From Thermoplasmata archaeon (lineage in GTDB: Archaea; Thermoplasmatota; Thermoplasmata; Thermoplasmatales; Thermoplasmataceae): 6,903 bases of DNA. Where the stretch lies: NCBI GenBank assembly GCA_021850505.1, contig JAJZLW010000038.1, positions 1 to 6,903 of the forward strand. Reading direction: 5' to 3'. Shown here one piece after another: positions 6,226 to 6,903 of this stretch (positions are counted from its first letter, which is position 1; each line of letters opens with the position of its first letter). The translations under genes were made by a program, and so were the position numbers. The notes under the pieces are model-generated. The model had not been told where the DNA came from and made no database searches. It was given only the letters and a program-made list of their open reading frames with translations.

Positions 6226-6421
6226 AACAGACGAGGATATTTTTCATGTGAGCAACGACCAGACTATTTCTGGCGTTCTTGAACGAGTTAAGGAAAAGTA
6301 TCCTATTTTGGCAGAGGAGAAAAATCTATTGATTGCATTAAATGAAAAGTACGCGAATTTAAATGATCCTGTCAGGGATACTGATGTAGTAGCGATATTT
6401 CCCGCAGTGAGCGGCGGTTGA
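6185..6421 (+). CDS. moaD: MoaD, small subunit of molybdopterin synthase (sulfur carrier)
   Basis: A 78-residue ubiquitin-fold sulfur carrier. Its C-terminal Gly-Gly is adenylated by MoeB, loaded with sulfur as a thiocarboxylate, and used by MoaE to make the dithiolene of molybdopterin. Seen: the N-terminal strand KVRYFARLREL (2-12), typical of MoaD; NLLIALNEKYA at 47-57; and the end DTDVVAIFPAVSGG with the free terminal Gly-Gly. The length fits the family (about 75-90). The start is a TTG, chosen because it gives exactly the family N-terminus and has a GAGG-type ribosome site six bases upstream; no ATG or GTG fits. It overlaps moaA by 41 bases in another frame, so the two are surely co-transcribed. 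Its stop lies two bases from that of moaE, which runs the other way. A second role in tRNA or protein thiolation is possible. Confidence 0.92.
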   Translation: MKVRYFARLRELTRTDEDIFHVSNDQTISGVLERVKEKYPILAEEKNLLIALNEKYANLNDPVRDTDVVAIFPAVSGG

Positions 6422-6423
6422 GT

Positions 6424-6831
6424 TCAGTCATGCCATCTCGTTATTTTTTCATCTATTATGTCCTTCTTCCAAATGGGGGCCTCTGCCTTGATCCTGTTCA
6501 GTATCTCTGAGCATCCGTCAAACCCTTCTTTCCTGTGCTGTGCACTTACAGCTATTGCAATTGATGCCTCACCGATACCGAGCCTGCCAATGCGGTGAAC
6601 TGCAATAGCATCGATAAGAGCAAATTTCTTTATGCTGCCTGCAAGTATATTCACCATCGTAGATTCGGCCATCTCAATATATGCTTCATATTCCAGTGCT
6701 GTAACAGTGATATCGCCACTTTTCTCCCTGACCGTGCCAATAAATGTGACTATGGCTCCTGTATTTCCGGGATTAAGTTTTTTTAATATGTCATCGATGA
6801 CAATAGGCCCAGATACAATTGATGCCATCAT
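6424..6831 (-). CDS. moaE: MoaE, large (catalytic) subunit of molybdopterin synthase
   Basis: A 135-residue catalytic subunit, which in the family works as a dimer with a MoaD tail in each active site, converting cPMP to molybdopterin. Seen: FIGTVR at 30-35 (substrate-binding arginine), LEYEAY at 46-51, HRIG at 79-82, the second HR at 99-100 and KAEAPIWKK at 115-123, with the catalytic lysines Lys115 and Lys122. All key residues are present and the length is near the E. coli protein (150). There are two candidate ATGs in a row; the first is used, and the second would remove only one residue. A TTAATTAT box 22-29 bases upstream and no ribosome site suggest a leaderless mRNA. It is transcribed towards moaD rather than with it, so the two subunits of one enzyme are made from opposite strands. 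Confidence 0.93.
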   Translation of the reverse strand: MMASIVSGPIVIDDILKKLNPGNTGAIVTFIGTVREKSGDITVTALEYEAYIEMAESTMVNILAGSIKKFALIDAIAVHRIGRLGIGEASIAIAVSAQHRKEGFDGCSEILNRIKAEAPIWKKDIIDEKITRWHD

Positions 6832-6852
6832 AGCAGAATATATACAAATACA

Positions 6853-6867
6853 ATAATTAACTTGCCC
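6853..6867 (-). promoter_or_regulatory. Putative promoter of moaE
   Basis: Read on the - strand, a purine-rich GGGCAAG (complement of 6861-6867) leads into TTAATTAT (complement of 6853-6860), 22-29 bases before the moaE ATG. This spacing suits a leaderless transcript. A second A/T run closer to the ATG (TATATA, about 10 bases away) is too near to be the TATA box of an mRNA that contains the start codon. Confidence 0.4.
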
Positions 6868-6889
6868 TTAATCGCTTAAGGCTGATAAT

Positions 6890-6903
6890 ATGATAGACAT
6901 ATC
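6890..6903 (+). CDS. Possible start of a further gene, cut by the window end
   Basis: An ATG at 6890 opens a frame (M-I-D-I) that runs off the window after 14 bases. Upstream, AGGCTGAT at 6879-6886 is a weak match to a Shine-Dalgarno site, and the region is divergent from moaE, where a gene start is plausible. Nothing can be said of its product, and the gene itself is uncertain. Confidence 0.2.

Noticed and set aside
6867..6880. Inverted repeat CTTAA-TCGC-TTAAG as a terminator or operator
   Set aside because: A five-base A/T-rich stem with no following T run is weak, and it can arise by chance in this base composition.

Overview
The window reads as archaeal DNA, most likely from a Thermoplasmata-type lineage (moderate confidence). 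Arginine is mostly AGG/AGA and isoleucine often ATA. Genes that open a transcription unit have an AT-rich TATA-like box about 20-33 bases before the start codon and no Shine-Dalgarno site, as expected for leaderless mRNAs. Genes inside an operon do carry Shine-Dalgarno-like sites. The MoaA and ThiF/MoeB proteins look archaeal in style. No rRNA, tRNA, CRISPR array, insertion sequence or phage gene is visible.

Left half (1-4302, + strand): a complete molybdenum hydroxylase operon of the xanthine dehydrogenase / aerobic CO dehydrogenase family. It holds an XdhC/CoxI-type maturation factor, then the FAD subunit (CoxM-like), the double [2Fe-2S] subunit (CoxS-like) and the molybdopterin subunit (CoxL-like). 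The large subunit has the PYRGAGR signature of form II enzymes rather than the AYxCSFR loop of true CO dehydrogenases. The substrate is therefore not CO by this evidence; an aldehyde or N-heterocycle is more likely.

Right half (4303-6831): genes for making the enzyme's cofactor. A MoeB/ThiF-type adenylyltransferase lies on the - strand, end to end with coxL. It is divergent, across a 162-base regulatory-looking gap, from moaA, which overlaps moaD. moaE lies convergently on the - strand. MoaA makes the 3',8-cyclo-GTP used for cyclic pyranopterin monophosphate (cPMP). MoeB activates the MoaD C-terminal Gly-Gly, and MoaD-MoaE form molybdopterin synthase. MoaC, the Mo insertion enzymes (MoeA/MogA) and any nucleotidyltransferase are not in the window.

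The window therefore couples a Mo enzyme, its maturation factor and much of molybdopterin synthesis in about 6.8 kb with almost no intergenic space. All eight genes belong to known families. The less ordinary points are a shortened large subunit with an altered GQG motif, an XdhC lacking its usual glycine-rich nucleotide loop, a 41-base moaA/moaD overlap with a TTG start, and a repeat-rich divergent promoter region.
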